Numbered from the stretch's first letter, positions 18,811 through 27,822 are shown. The stretch: DNA of 64,000 nt from Candidatus Heimdallarchaeota archaeon B3_Heim (GCA_003144275.1 NJBF01000001.1:124001-188000), one strand, 5' to 3'. A program made the numbers and translations. The notes: generated from the sequence alone by a model not told the origin.

Positions 18811-19566
18811 CTATTCCTCTTCTTCTCCCAAATCATCTATAGATTCCTCAATTTGGGTATATTTGGCCAGAACGGCATCTTTTTGCATTTTGTATACTTC
18901 ACCAATTGCACGAATTGCTAGCGATAATCCTTCTTTTACTTCATCAGTCGTGAATTCACCATCACATTGGAACAAAGTGATTTCCCCAGTATTATAATTC
19001 ATCGCAACAGGCATATCACCTTGTCCATCCTTATCTTCGACATCAGATAAGTCAACAACCATTTTATCCGCAACTTTGCCCACTGCACAGCCTGTTACAA
19101 ACCCCTTCATCGGAATACCTGCATCAGCTAGAGCTATTGACGCTGCAGTCAACGCAGCGCATCGGGTGCCTCCATCAGCGTCCAATACAGTAATATATAC
19201 ATCAATCGTGCCGTTTGGAAATTTTTCTAAAAATAGTACAGAATCTAAAGATTCCTTAATCAATTTACTTAATTCATACTCTCTACGTCTTGGTGCAGGG
19301 CTCTTTCGCTCGTTCACAGAAAACGTAGCTAGACGATATTCTACTCGAACTATCGCCCGATCAGGTTTTGCTAAGTGTTTTGGGTGCAATTCTCTCGGAC
19401 CATATACTGCACATATTATTTTGTTATTACCCCAAGTAAGATAACAACTCCCATCTGCTCTGTCCAAAACACTACTTTTCATTGTGATTGGACGTATTTC
19501 ATGAAGTTCTCTACCGTCTAAACGTCGTCCATCATCTAAAAGTAGAGATGTTTTATCTTGTGTCAT
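18811..19566 (-). CDS. rrp41: Exosome catalytic subunit Rrp41
   Basis: The 251-residue RNase PH-like protein is the active phosphorolytic subunit of the exosome. It has the signature arginines and aspartates: 'LSKLIKESLDSVLFLEKFPN' with 'IDVYITVLDADGGTRCAALT' (phosphate-binding and catalytic region near 125-145) and 'KDGQGDMPVA' with the catalytic aspartates. The C-terminus is acidic. It lies between rrp4 and rrp42, adjoining the latter. Confidence 0.96.
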   Translation of the reverse strand: MTQDKTSLLLDDGRRLDGRELHEIRPITMKSSVLDRADGSCYLTWGNNKIICAVYGPRELHPKHLAKPDRAIVRVEYRLATFSVNERKSPAPRRREYELSKLIKESLDSVLFLEKFPNGTIDVYITVLDADGGTRCAALTAASIALADAGIPMKGFVTGCAVGKVADKMVVDLSDVEDKDGQGDMPVAMNYNTGEITLFQCDGEFTTDEVKEGLSLAIRAIGEVYKMQKDAVLAKYTQIEESIDDLGEEEE

Positions 19567-19582
19567 TCATTTCACACCATTA

Positions 19583-20290
19583 TCATAATTTTTTATTTTC
19601 TTCTTCTAAATATTCACGAATTCTATCCGTAAGCCCACTGGTATGAGCTTCTGCTTCAATTTTCCGAATTGCGCTAATTACTAGATTTTCCTTTTCAACC
19701 GAATTTGCAGAAACTACAATACGTCCATTTTGACCTACAATAATTTGAGCATTTGTCATATTTTTTAATAATTGAATCATACTACCCTTCTTACCAATTA
19801 TCCGTGGTATTTTCACTGGATCAACATCAATTAATCTGCCGTGAGTTAATTTTCGAAGCCCTCTTCCTAGCATAGTAAGGACTGGATCTCTAGTTCTATC
19901 AAAATATGTGATTTGTGCCTTGATAATGTCTCCATAATCCAAAACCTGTTCTAAGCTCTCTCTGAGAGAATCAAAGTCGCGATCTAATACACTATTAACT
20001 CTAAGAGCACCAACGTAAGGGCCTCGTATATCGACGTTCCATGAGGTAAGCCCTACTCTAACAATTTTCCCAATAATGATATCTCCTTCTAACGGGATAT
20101 AACAACCTTCTAAAGGGACAACACCAACACTATCTTTCCGAATTTTTACTAATCCAATCATGGAGGCTATAATTTCAGTTTCTCCGTTGATTTTTTTCCG
20201 ATATACTCCACCCGCAACATCGACTCCAGATCCACGTGCGAGGACTTCACCTGGTACGACCAGCTGATTTTTATTTACTAAAATTGTCAT
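19583..20290 (-). CDS. rrp4: Exosome cap subunit Rrp4
   Basis: Rrp4 forms the RNA-binding cap of the exosome. The ATG at 20290-20288 is taken as start (GTG at 20299 is possible), giving ~235 residues. Domains are N-terminal, S1 ('DIIIGKIVRVGLTSWNVDIR', about 65-135) and KH with the 'IPRIIGKKGSMIQLLKN' GXXG loop (about 150-200). Two bases separate longer versions from SBDS, so the genes are co-transcribed. Confidence 0.95.
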   Translation of the reverse strand: MTILVNKNQLVVPGEVLARGSGVDVAGGVYRKKINGETEIIASMIGLVKIRKDSVGVVPLEGCYIPLEGDIIIGKIVRVGLTSWNVDIRGPYVGALRVNSVLDRDFDSLRESLEQVLDYGDIIKAQITYFDRTRDPVLTMLGRGLRKLTHGRLIDVDPVKIPRIIGKKGSMIQLLKNMTNAQIIVGQNGRIVVSANSVEKENLVISAIRKIEAEAHTSGLTDRIREYLEEENKKL

Positions 20291-20306
20291 TTTAATCACT
20301 TTATTA

Positions 20307-21041
20307 TTATAATCTTATTCTTTCTATAACTTTAATTTCAGAACGACCCTTCGTCATTCCTTGTACCATCTCCATAAACTCCCCTTGTACTCCTGCTGCG
20401 ATACTAACAACTGCAATCCAAGAACCATCCTTCTGCCATTCATCTTTTTCGATCTGACCCTTACGCTTAATTTCCCCATACGCTTTTCCAGTGAATTCAG
20501 GGGGTATCTGGACAGCTAATTTCACTGTCTCCATACTAATTGGAATAATTGTTCGAAGTTCAACAATAATATCCTTGATCTGCTCTTCAGCTGATTTTGT
20601 TGGATCAATCATAACTTTTGCTTCTTTCATGGCATTCTCGATTCTTAAAGGAGGATGTGGGGTTCGAGTTTTAGGATTAATGCAGGTTTTAGCAAGTAAA
20701 TTGACTATTTGTTTTCTTTTTTTCTCAAAAAATTCCTGTCTTTGCTCTGCAGTGAGGTTTAAATCTCCTTTAACAAGGATTTTCTCTGCTATTTCGATAA
20801 TATTGGTTGTTTCGAAACAGTGATTCAAAATTTCATCAGATGCTCGCTCGCCCTTACTAGCATTGTCAAAAATCTCATCCACTTCAAGAATGTCGTCTAT
20901 TGTTATTGACTCATCAAGAAGTCCCATTTTGTATTTCAAAGCAAGTTCGGGATTAACTATCAATTCGAATCGATTGCCTTGAAATTTAGCACGTACAACG
21001 GATTTTCCTGAAAGATCTACTCTTCTTGTATCTCTTAACAT
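20307..21041 (-). CDS. sdo1: SBDS/Sdo1 ribosome maturation protein
   Basis: The 244-residue protein has the three SBDS domains: an N-terminal FYSH domain ('VVRAKFQGNRFELIVNPELA'), a central helical domain with 'LTAEQRQEFFEKKRKQIVNL' and 'INPKTRTPHPPLRIENAMKE', and a C-terminal ferredoxin-like domain. With EF-2-like GTPases it evicts aIF6 from new large subunits. Its start lies at the stop of psmA with an AGAGGAA ribosome-binding site inside the upstream gene. Confidence 0.96.
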   Translation of the reverse strand: MLRDTRRVDLSGKSVVRAKFQGNRFELIVNPELALKYKMGLLDESITIDDILEVDEIFDNASKGERASDEILNHCFETTNIIEIAEKILVKGDLNLTAEQRQEFFEKKRKQIVNLLAKTCINPKTRTPHPPLRIENAMKEAKVMIDPTKSAEEQIKDIIVELRTIIPISMETVKLAVQIPPEFTGKAYGEIKRKGQIEKDEWQKDGSWIAVVSIAAGVQGEFMEMVQGMTKGRSEIKVIERIRL

Positions 21042-21043
21042 GA

Positions 21044-21781
21044 CTATTCCTCTTTGTTCTTAATTTGCTTGATGAGATTTAATATATCTATCGAGTTATA
21101 GTAGTTTAATTTTCGATCTGAACTTGAGATTATGGCAATCTCGACCATGTCAGGATCCAGTTTATCGTCAGAAACCTTTTGCAACGCTTTCAGTGCCACT
21201 AAAATTCCCTCTTGGAGTGTTTTAGAGATTTTACGATAAGAGTTCTCTAAGTCTTCCACAATTATTGGAGTTCCAGAACCAATAGCTGCTGCACGATACC
21301 CCCAATAACTTCCACTAGGTTCTGTCATGAATAATTGAGGACCGTTGATCTCATCAACCCCTGCAATTATCAGTGAAACACCGAACGGTCGAACTCCCGC
21401 ATGCTGAGTATAAGCCTGTTTAACGTCTGCTATTCTGTGTGTTAAATTTTCAACCGTTATTGACTCATTATAAGTAATTTGATGAATTTGAGCTTGAACT
21501 CGAGCCTGATTAACAAGTATACGCGCATCAGCGGTTAAACCCGCGATAGCAACCGCAATGTGTTCATCAATTGCAAAAATTTTTTTTACCATTTCTTTTT
21601 CAATCAGAGTGGTATGTAGTCTCTTCTGTACTGCGAGAATACAGCCTTCCGATGTTTTAATCCCAATAGCTGTTGTTCCCCTTTTAACCGCTTCAATTGC
21701 ATACTCTACCTGAAACAATCGTCCATCAGGGCTGAAAATTGTACTCCCTCTGTCATAACCTAATCCTTTTGGGGCAAACAA
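21044..21781 (-). CDS. psmA: Proteasome subunit alpha
   Basis: The 245-residue protein is the outer-ring subunit of the 20S proteasome. It has the alpha signature 'YDRGSTIFSPDGRLFQVEYA' at the N-terminus, which forms the gate, and 'RPFGVSLIIAGVDE' plus the YWGYRAAAIGSG segment. The TTG start has an AGGTGG site upstream. It leads the exosome superoperon, an archaeal arrangement coupling protein and RNA degradation. No beta subunit gene is in the window. Confidence 0.97.
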   Translation of the reverse strand: MFAPKGLGYDRGSTIFSPDGRLFQVEYAIEAVKRGTTAIGIKTSEGCILAVQKRLHTTLIEKEMVKKIFAIDEHIAVAIAGLTADARILVNQARVQAQIHQITYNESITVENLTHRIADVKQAYTQHAGVRPFGVSLIIAGVDEINGPQLFMTEPSGSYWGYRAAAIGSGTPIIVEDLENSYRKISKTLQEGILVALKALQKVSDDKLDPDMVEIAIISSSDRKLNYYNSIDILNLIKQIKNKEE

Positions 21782-22180
21782 CTCATTCCACCTGAAATAA
21801 TTCCTTTTTTATTCTTTCTCTTTCAATCCTATCGAGTTTATCTCGAATATTTAACGATTCAGACGATAATTTTCTTCAACCAATTAATCACTTTTTTAGA
21901 AACCGAAGATTAGCCTTTTATTACAGATTTAGACACCTCAAGAATTTTCTCAATGAAGGAATATCTCTTAATCCTCAAGAAAAACGGAAAACTCCCTATA
22001 CCAGGCATTTTACTTTAAATAAAGTTATATCCTTCCTCTATCAGCAGAAATAATTTTGAATTTTTATGAGATAATTCTGATAGACAGTCTGCATCTATTA
22101 CAATAGAAAAGTACATTTGTCTCTGCATTTGAGTGACCCCTGTGATTGTTATTAGGAAAGTGATCACAAGTTGTTAAAAA
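21782..22180. other. Divergent promoter region between psmA and aIF5A
   Basis: About 480 bases separate the two start codons. On the minus strand, GTTAAATATT near 21848-21858 is a candidate TATA element for the superoperon. I see no coding or RNA gene in the rest. Confidence 0.35.
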
Positions 22181-22194
22181 CTATTTAAATTATA
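22181..22194 (+). promoter_or_regulatory. TATA box of the aIF5A operon
   Basis: CTATTTAAATTATA is a strong TATA-like match, preceded by an A-rich BRE-like stretch (GTTAAAAA). It lies about 70 bases before the aIF5A start codon, giving a plausible leader. Confidence 0.5.
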
Positions 22195-22263
22195 CATTTC
22201 TTCTGCTGATTTAAGTCGATTTTACATGTATTTCTCGCTAAAATGCTGAAAAGGTGTTATTTC

Positions 22264-22701
22264 ATGGCTTACGAACCGAAAAAAATTGGTACTATCAAAG
22301 TAGGTAGATATATTATTGATCCAGAATCAAATGAACCATGTCGAGTTATTTCTATAGATAAAAGCAAACCAGGTAAACATGGTGCAGCTAAAGCTCGAAT
22401 GATGATAGTTGGACTTTTCGATAATCAGAAACGACAATTAATTTCTCCCGTCGATAAAAGAGTAAATGTTCCTATTATTGAAAAAAATACAGGACAGGTA
22501 ACCAATGTAGAAGCTAATACAGGATTCGTACACGTTATGGATAATGAATCATATGAAACATTTATAGTTGATTCTCCAACAGAAGAGAATTTAAAATCAA
22601 AGTTAAATGAATTATTTGCTGCGGGAAAGGGTGTTGAGATTGATTATTGGGTGGTTATGGATCGGAAAAAAATTAATCTAGTACGAGAAATGGAATATTA
22701 A
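22264..22701 (+). CDS. eif5a: Translation initiation factor aIF5A
   Basis: The 145-residue protein helps ribosomes through difficult peptide bonds. The SH3-like N-terminal domain carries the hypusination loop 'KPGKHGAAKA', where the lysine of GKHG is modified; an OB-fold C-terminal domain follows. The ATG at 22264 has an AAGGTG site 7 bases upstream; an earlier in-frame ATG at 22243 would add seven unsupported residues. It begins a plus-strand operon with NAD kinase, Nob1 and eL38. Confidence 0.95.
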   Translation: MAYEPKKIGTIKVGRYIIDPESNEPCRVISIDKSKPGKHGAAKARMMIVGLFDNQKRQLISPVDKRVNVPIIEKNTGQVTNVEANTGFVHVMDNESYETFIVDSPTEENLKSKLNELFAAGKGVEIDYWVVMDRKKINLVREMEY

Positions 22702-22732
22702 CTAGACGAACTGCGAAGGGGTTGACTAATTA

Positions 22733-23593
22733 TTGGCAGAAGTATCACAAATTGGTATTTTCTCCCAGGTGCTCTGTGAAGAGACAATTGATATCCTTGA
22801 CAAAATAATTTCACTTGAGGAAAGTAAAAAAATTTCTTATTCGTTAAATCCTGAACTTTTTCAATATATTGAAAAGAATAGACCACAATTAGCTCAATTT
22901 TTCCAAAAAACAACCCTTGAGGAAATGAAAGGGGATTGCATATTTTCAATAGGGGGAGATGGAACCATACTTAGAATAGCCCGGGTTAATCCTAATATAC
23001 CAATTCTGTCCATTAATAAGGGTAGAAAAGGATTTATGACTGAAATTGAAGCAGATGAGGTTATCACATCTCTACCTCGATTTTTCCAAGGAAAATTTAG
23101 ACTTGAAGAACATACTAAGATTGCAGCAAATATTGAGAATGAGATCCAAGCTTCTGCAATAAATGAAATTTTGATAACTTCGACTGATCTATTGAAACCT
23201 ATAGATTTCAAAGTTCTGGTAGATAATGAAGTGATATCAGGTTCTTCAGCTGATGGTATAATTATTGCCACCCCTATCGGTTCAACAGGTCACAATTTAT
23301 CGAGTGGCGGAAGTGTTATGGATCCTGATTTACAAGGTTTGATAATATCGTGGATTAATCCAATAAACTTAGCTATCCGTCCAGTGATTCTTAATTTTTC
23401 TCGAAATCTTGAAGTTATCTGTACCACAAGAATTAATCCAATAAAGATGGTTTTTGATGGACAGGTCAGTTTAGAATATACTACCCCTGTGAAATTTTCA
23501 ATTTCACTCTCTCAGGAAAAGGTGCAATTTTATCGTCTTAGACATTTCACTTCACGATGGCGGCAACATCTTCATCCTGAAATTAGGGATTGA
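22733..23593 (+). CDS. nadK: NAD kinase
   Basis: The 286-residue enzyme phosphorylates NAD to NADP. The nucleotide-binding 'SIGGDGTILRIAR' motif is near residue 66, followed by the NADK loop 'ILSINKGRKGFMTEI' and the conserved 'SADGIIIATPIGSTGHNLSSGG' region (substrate-binding, written in part). The start is TTG. Its stop overlaps the TTG of Nob1, so the two are translationally coupled. Confidence 0.95.
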   Translation: MAEVSQIGIFSQVLCEETIDILDKIISLEESKKISYSLNPELFQYIEKNRPQLAQFFQKTTLEEMKGDCIFSIGGDGTILRIARVNPNIPILSINKGRKGFMTEIEADEVITSLPRFFQGKFRLEEHTKIAANIENEIQASAINEILITSTDLLKPIDFKVLVDNEVISGSSADGIIIATPIGSTGHNLSSGGSVMDPDLQGLIISWINPINLAIRPVILNFSRNLEVICTTRINPIKMVFDGQVSLEYTTPVKFSISLSQEKVQFYRLRHFTSRWRQHLHPEIRD

Positions 23594-24135
23594 GTAAAGA
23601 TTTGATTGATTACTCCAAGCTATTACACGTCCTTGATTCGACAGCATTTATTGGCTTAGATTTTCCTATTCTCCAATCAATTGAAGTGAAAAAGTTTCTA
23701 ACAGCTCATTCAGTTATAGAGGAATTAAAAGACTTTCGATCGAGAATGAACTTTGATGTGATGCTGCAAACAAATAAGTTAGAGGTATCATCTCCTAATC
23801 CACAAAATTTTAGAAAATTAAAAACGAAAATACATAAAATTGATCCAAATACACGTCTTTCAGATACAGACATCCAAGTTTTAACCCTAGCATGGCAGGT
23901 AAAGGGAGTATTAGTAACAAATGATCTCACTCTGCAAAACATCGCCAAGCAATTGAAAGTCACAACCCGTGTAATCAGTGGAAAAGGAATCAAAGTAATT
24001 CGAAAAAGTAGCTTAAGGTGTATGAGCTGCAAACGAACTTTTCGAGTATCAGGTCAGCACTGTCCTGAGTGTGGGGGAATTTTAAAGCAGTATTTCTCTA
24101 CAAGCAACTCAAATGACCTATTGGGAAAGGAGTGA
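23590..24135 (+). CDS. nob1: rRNA maturation endonuclease Nob1
   Basis: The 181-residue enzyme cuts the 3' end of 16S rRNA precursor. It has a PIN domain with the acidic cluster 'VLDSTAFIG', 'SVIEELKDF', and 'SDTDIQVLTLAW' plus 'LVTNDLTLQN', and a C-terminal zinc ribbon ('CMSCKRTFRVSGQHCPECGG', about 142-165). The TTG start overlaps the NAD kinase stop (TTGA). Confidence 0.94.
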   Translation: MSKDLIDYSKLLHVLDSTAFIGLDFPILQSIEVKKFLTAHSVIEELKDFRSRMNFDVMLQTNKLEVSSPNPQNFRKLKTKIHKIDPNTRLSDTDIQVLTLAWQVKGVLVTNDLTLQNIAKQLKVTTRVISGKGIKVIRKSSLRCMSCKRTFRVSGQHCPECGGILKQYFSTSNSNDLLGKE

Positions 24136-24202
24136 ATTAAAAATAAAAATTCATTGTAAGAAAGAACAGTTACGAGTAAAATTCCCCCAGGAAGAAAAAG
24201 AT

Positions 24203-24403
24203 TTGCCAGAAGAATTAAAATCTAAAGAAGAATTCATGACTACGCTCGATTTAGCATCAGTTTGCTATGTAAAACGATTAAAGGACTCAGATGTTGTTAA
24301 ACTAAAACTCAGGACAAAAAAACGCCTGTACACCTTCAAAACAACCCCCAAAGAAGCTAATCAAATAGTGCAGAGTTTAAACATCCCTGTAGAAGAGGTT
24401 TAA
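24203..24403 (+). CDS. rpl38e: Ribosomal protein eL38
   Basis: The 66-residue product matches eL38: 'PEELKSKEEFMTTLDLASV', then 'YVKRLKDSDVVKLKLRTKKR' with 'LYTF' and a short helix ending 'QSLNIPVEEV'. I choose the TTG at 24203, eight bases after an AGGAAG site, because it gives the normal family length. An ATG at 24113 would add 30 residues that do not resemble eL38, would overlap Nob1 by 23 bases and has no ribosome-binding site. It closes the aIF5A-nadK-nob1 operon. Confidence 0.82.
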   Translation: MPEELKSKEEFMTTLDLASVCYVKRLKDSDVVKLKLRTKKRLYTFKTTPKEANQIVQSLNIPVEEV

Positions 24404-24510
24404 AACCCTCTGGATATTAATTCTCTTCTTCAAGAGGAAAAATTGAATTAGTTCTTTTTAAAATAAAAAAAAGGGGAGAAAGCTTTCATTGATGCTTAAT
24501 GTGAAGCGCT

Positions 24511-24786
24511 TTATTCTTGAGACTCAGCTGAAATTGTTTCCAGTTGGGAAAGAATATTCCATATTTTAGTTCGAGCAAAAAGAGGACAATTCGGATCTTG
24601 ACTAATTTCATCCAGAATTGAGATTGCAAAATTTGCCCGTACTTCAGGTGGGTCATCTTCTTGACTATTCTTACCTGTTACCGCCATATATGCTTCCTTA
24701 GCGGCTCTTCTGATGTTCTTTGGAACACTATGATCTGATGAGATTTGCTGCAACAACATCTTTGAATTTTCAATTTTATCTTCCAT
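24511..24786 (-). CDS. UPF0147 family protein
   Basis: The 91-residue helical acidic protein matches archaeal UPF0147: 'SVPKNIRRAAKEAYMAV' in the middle and 'PPEVRANFAISILDEISQDP' with 'CPLFARTKIWNILSQLE' near the end. The role is not known. It is convergent with eL38 and has its own start region facing 25157. Confidence 0.85.
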   Translation of the reverse strand: MEDKIENSKMLLQQISSDHSVPKNIRRAAKEAYMAVTGKNSQEDDPPEVRANFAISILDEISQDPNCPLFARTKIWNILSQLETISAESQE

Positions 24787-25156
24787 TTTTGATCACCCAG
24801 ACCTTCTAATTGAATAGAAAATAGAAATACGTAATATTCTGGCAATATAAACGGCGTCAGAGCAAAATTATTGAGCTCTGAATTCCTAGATTCTCTGTGA
24901 CGGCCTAATTAAGAAATCTAGAAAAACCTTTCTTTTCGCAAATTTCAATCCTCACCTTTTAAGTTAGATTCCCGCGATTTAACCTTTATGACTAATCCCT
25001 TATTTTATGGACAGAACTTGATTTACCAAAGAAAATGAAATGAGAGTATAAATGTGATTTTTTTCCCAAAGAAAATAGTATAAATATTTTATGAACAGCC
25101 GACCCCTTGAAGTGGAAAACTCTTTTCTAAAGAATTACACAGGAGAATCGACATAG
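24787..25156. other. Divergent intergenic region
   Basis: No gene is seen between UPF0147 (minus) and the next plus-strand gene. A TATA-like stretch TATAAATATTTTATG (around 25080-25094) and an AGGAGA site (25141) plausibly serve the plus-strand gene. Confidence 0.4.
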
Positions 25157-25624
25157 TTGGAAATGGAAGCCAATGATTTAAATGGGTTTTTGATTTATGA
25201 GATCATTGCTAATAATGGAAGACTTATCTGTTCTCATTGTGGAAACAGAGTCATCTTAAATGATTTGTTTGATGAAAGAATTGTTATCGAAGTTGAAAAT
25301 GGTTATATTGGACATATTAATTGCTTATTAAAATACATAATGAAAGCTGAGCCCATTATTTCTTCAGGTTTAGCAAATGGTCTATTTTCAGAGTCTCAAG
25401 TTAGACACGACCTATTATCGAAGCCGTTTGAATCTGTTATCTTGGATATAAGTCGAGCATGTTCGTATAGAAATTTGGCAATTTCATCCCAAGCAGGAAA
25501 ATGTTCAAAATTTATAGCTGCAGAGACAAATTTAATAGAGATGCGAAACAATAACAATTTATCAGTTTTACTTGATTATATTGAAATTTCTATTCCAGAT
25601 CTTAGTGACTCCGATATCAACTAG
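25157..25624 (+). CDS. Cysteine-containing protein of unknown function
   Basis: The 155-residue protein starts with TTG, ten bases after an AGGAGA site. An ATG two codons later is also possible. Near residue 25 it has 'CSHCGNRVILNDLFDE', and 'HINCLLKY' follows near 55, which together make a CxxC...HxxC zinc-binding set, probably a treble-clef or zinc-ribbon variant. The rest shows no family I recognise. It lies 46 bases upstream of eL22 on the same strand, so a translation-related role is conceivable but unproven. Confidence 0.6.
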   Translation: MEMEANDLNGFLIYEIIANNGRLICSHCGNRVILNDLFDERIVIEVENGYIGHINCLLKYIMKAEPIISSGLANGLFSESQVRHDLLSKPFESVILDISRACSYRNLAISSQAGKCSKFIAAETNLIEMRNNNNLSVLLDYIEISIPDLSDSDIN

Positions 25625-25670
25625 TAAGAGAGTACCCCAATTTAATGAAATTATATTAGGTGTGAAGAGA

Positions 25671-25910
25671 ATGAAGGTAGATCTTTCAAATATTCCAGAT
25701 GCAGAAATAATAGATGAATTAGCAAATATGATAGAAGATAAAGAGAAAATAAAGACCAAGAAAGAAGGAAAAACATTAATAGTGAAGGATCTTTCTTCTC
25801 GAAAATTAAAATTCTATACCAAAAAAGTTCTAGGTAGAAAGGACTTACCTGGAGTCTATAAAGTCGTTTCCCAAGGAGACCACTTTCTCGTTTATTTCCA
25901 AGAGCTCTAA
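25671..25910 (+). CDS. rpl22e: Ribosomal protein eL22-like
   Basis: The ATG at 25671 has an AGGTG site eight bases upstream and gives a 79-residue protein. Its C-terminal half, 'LSSRKLKFYTKKVLGRKDL' then 'GVYKVVSQGDHFLVYFQEL', follows the eL22 pattern of a basic strand-helix-strand ('...KYLTKKYL...DWLRV...Y.LRYF'). The N-terminal half is short and acidic. eL22 is known mainly from eukaryotes and has been reported in Asgard archaea, so this is a useful lineage marker. A longer frame from 25572 would have a non-ribosomal hydrophobic head and is rejected. Confidence 0.75.
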   Translation: MKVDLSNIPDAEIIDELANMIEDKEKIKTKKEGKTLIVKDLSSRKLKFYTKKVLGRKDLPGVYKVVSQGDHFLVYFQEL

Positions 25911-25961
25911 TTTTTCGCTCTGAAAACGTATTATAAGGAATCATCCTTCGAATGGGATTTT

Positions 25962-27086
25962 ATGCATAAAAAACCTGAGAAGACCAAATGGGGAAGTACA
26001 TTTACGGGTCCATTATCAAAGGGATGTCGACAGTGCATTTCGGGAGAAAAATTAGTAGTCCTAGTCAGTACAGAATGTTCTAGTAACTGTTTTTATTGCC
26101 CCTTAAGCAATGAAAGAAAAGAAGCAAATACCTCGTTTGCCAATGAACGCCCCTTTACCAATGTTGCAGATCTCCTTGTTGAAGCACTAAATATGAAAGC
26201 TAAAGGAGCAAGTATGACGGGAGGTGACCCTCTTGAAGTGCATTCTTTTAATAAAACACTTTCTTACTGCAAGGCTTTAAAAGAGCAATTTTCGAGTGAT
26301 TTTCATATTCATGCATACACAAGAGGGAAGGATTTGAATAAGGAGTTATTAACAAGAATAACACCATTTCTTGATGAGATCCGTTTTCATGCTATTAATT
26401 TCAAAAAAGATTTTCCCATTATTCAATTAACGACTGAATTTGATATTGATGTCGGGATTGAGATTCCTGTGATTCCAACGAAAGGAATCAACCATTATAA
26501 GAAATTAATTCAGGAATTCGAGTCATTTATCCCTCAAAAAGATCATTTTTACTTTATTAATCTGAATGAACTGGAAATAAGTGAAACAAATTACCGTAAT
26601 ATTCTTTCTCATAAATTAGAAATTGATAATATCAATTTATCAGCTGTTAAAGATAGTTCTAATCTTGCAATTAAGATAGTGGAATGGGCTACCCAAAATA
26701 CAGGTATACCAGTCCATTATTGTGCTCTTGCAACGAAAGATAATGTGCAACTTCCAAACAGATTATTTCGAATAGCTATGAATACCAAACTTCCCTCAGA
26801 CGTTGTTGTGGAGGAAGGTACAGATAGAGGTCTGCTCATAAGAGGAGTTATAAAAGGGTCAGGCTATGATCTGGAAGAAGTAAAACAGTTTCTCGTATTT
26901 GAAGCTGATGTACCTGCATATTTAGTCCATATTGATTATCAAAACAATAGACTCCTTACCAATGCAGCATTATTAGAAGAAATCAGTGAAGATGTTATCG
27001 CAAAATTCCCAAAAATGCAATTAGGTATGGCAGAAGAATACCCTTCCTATGACAATTTACAAACAACTTTTATTCCTTTTATTTGA
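25962..27086 (+). CDS. Radical SAM protein (COG2108-like, PFL-activase related)
   Basis: The 374-residue protein has the radical SAM motif 'ECSSNCFYCPLS' (CX3CX2C, near residue 45), preceded by two more cysteines ('KGCRQCISGEK') that could hold an extra cluster or metal. The 'MTGGDPLE' glycine motif follows near 85. This is the layout of the archaeal COG2108 family related to pyruvate-formate-lyase activating enzymes. The substrate is unknown. It precedes hexulose-phosphate synthase by 28 bases. Confidence 0.85.
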   Translation: MHKKPEKTKWGSTFTGPLSKGCRQCISGEKLVVLVSTECSSNCFYCPLSNERKEANTSFANERPFTNVADLLVEALNMKAKGASMTGGDPLEVHSFNKTLSYCKALKEQFSSDFHIHAYTRGKDLNKELLTRITPFLDEIRFHAINFKKDFPIIQLTTEFDIDVGIEIPVIPTKGINHYKKLIQEFESFIPQKDHFYFINLNELEISETNYRNILSHKLEIDNINLSAVKDSSNLAIKIVEWATQNTGIPVHYCALATKDNVQLPNRLFRIAMNTKLPSDVVVEEGTDRGLLIRGVIKGSGYDLEEVKQFLVFEADVPAYLVHIDYQNNRLLTNAALLEEISEDVIAKFPKMQLGMAEEYPSYDNLQTTFIPFI

Positions 27087-27114
27087 TCCAAAGTATAGAG
27101 AATTGGAGACAATA

Positions 27115-27792
27115 ATGATGGATTTTCCGGAACCTAGAGTTTTACAAACCCCTCCATACGTCCAACTCGCCATTGATATCCCCTTGATTTCGAGCGTAAG
27201 AAATCTATTCGATCAAATTGCTGAAATAGCGACTTCTCGTCTCTTAATAGAAATTGGTACTCCATTTTTGAAAAATGAAGGCCTACGTTCTGTGGTACCA
27301 TTTTGCAGGGAATATTTTCCTTCTAATTATCTCATTGCAGATCTAAAAACATTGGATGTAGGAAAATTAGAGGTAAATTTAGGTTCTAAGATGGGTGTGA
27401 ATGCGTGCGTAGTCTCGGGCCTTGCTCCGATTGCTACGATAAACAATTTTATAGACGAATGTAGAAATTCAAAAGTTGATAGCTGGGTAGATACATTAGG
27501 TATATCATTTAATGATTTTAGAACAAAAGTAAAGTCATTAAAATCTTTTCCTGATGTATTGGTTATCCACAGGGGAATCGATGAAGAGAATTCTGGAAAA
27601 AAATATTCTTGGGAAATAATTAAGCTGTATAAGTCTTTAGTACCGAGTTTGATAGCTGTAGCTGGAGGGATAACTTTAAAAAATCTTCAAGAACCCCTGA
27701 AAAATGGTTCTGATATAATAATTGTTGGTAGAGCCATTTATCAAGCAAAAGATCCAACGGTTCAGCTAAAAAAGTTCCTCTCTGCACTTTGA
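27115..27792 (+). CDS. hps: 3-hexulose-6-phosphate synthase (OMPDC superfamily)
   Basis: The 225-residue protein shows the HPS/OMPDC TIM-barrel pattern: 'LLIEIGTPFLKNEGL', the catalytic 'IADLKTLDVGKLEV' (DxKxxD), 'VIHRGIDEE', and the phosphate-binding 'VAGGITLKNL...IIVGRAIY'. HPS condenses formaldehyde with ribulose 5-phosphate, or runs backward to supply pentoses in archaea. ATG at 27115 follows a GGAG site by six bases. It converges with the tandem SIS isomerase gene, the usual partner enzyme. Confidence 0.85.
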   Translation: MMDFPEPRVLQTPPYVQLAIDIPLISSVRNLFDQIAEIATSRLLIEIGTPFLKNEGLRSVVPFCREYFPSNYLIADLKTLDVGKLEVNLGSKMGVNACVVSGLAPIATINNFIDECRNSKVDSWVDTLGISFNDFRTKVKSLKSFPDVLVIHRGIDEENSGKKYSWEIIKLYKSLVPSLIAVAGGITLKNLQEPLKNGSDIIIVGRAIYQAKDPTVQLKKFLSAL

Positions 27793-27822
27793 GACGGAAA
27801 AAAGGAACACTATTGTTATTGG

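Noticed and set aside
18191..18997. Long plus-strand frame of 268 codons
   Set aside because: It runs antisense to rrp42 and rrp41, whose protein signatures are clear; low-complexity composition.
22894..23271. Minus-strand frame opposite NAD kinase
   Set aside because: Antisense to the conserved GGDGT region; no ribosome-binding site or family signature.
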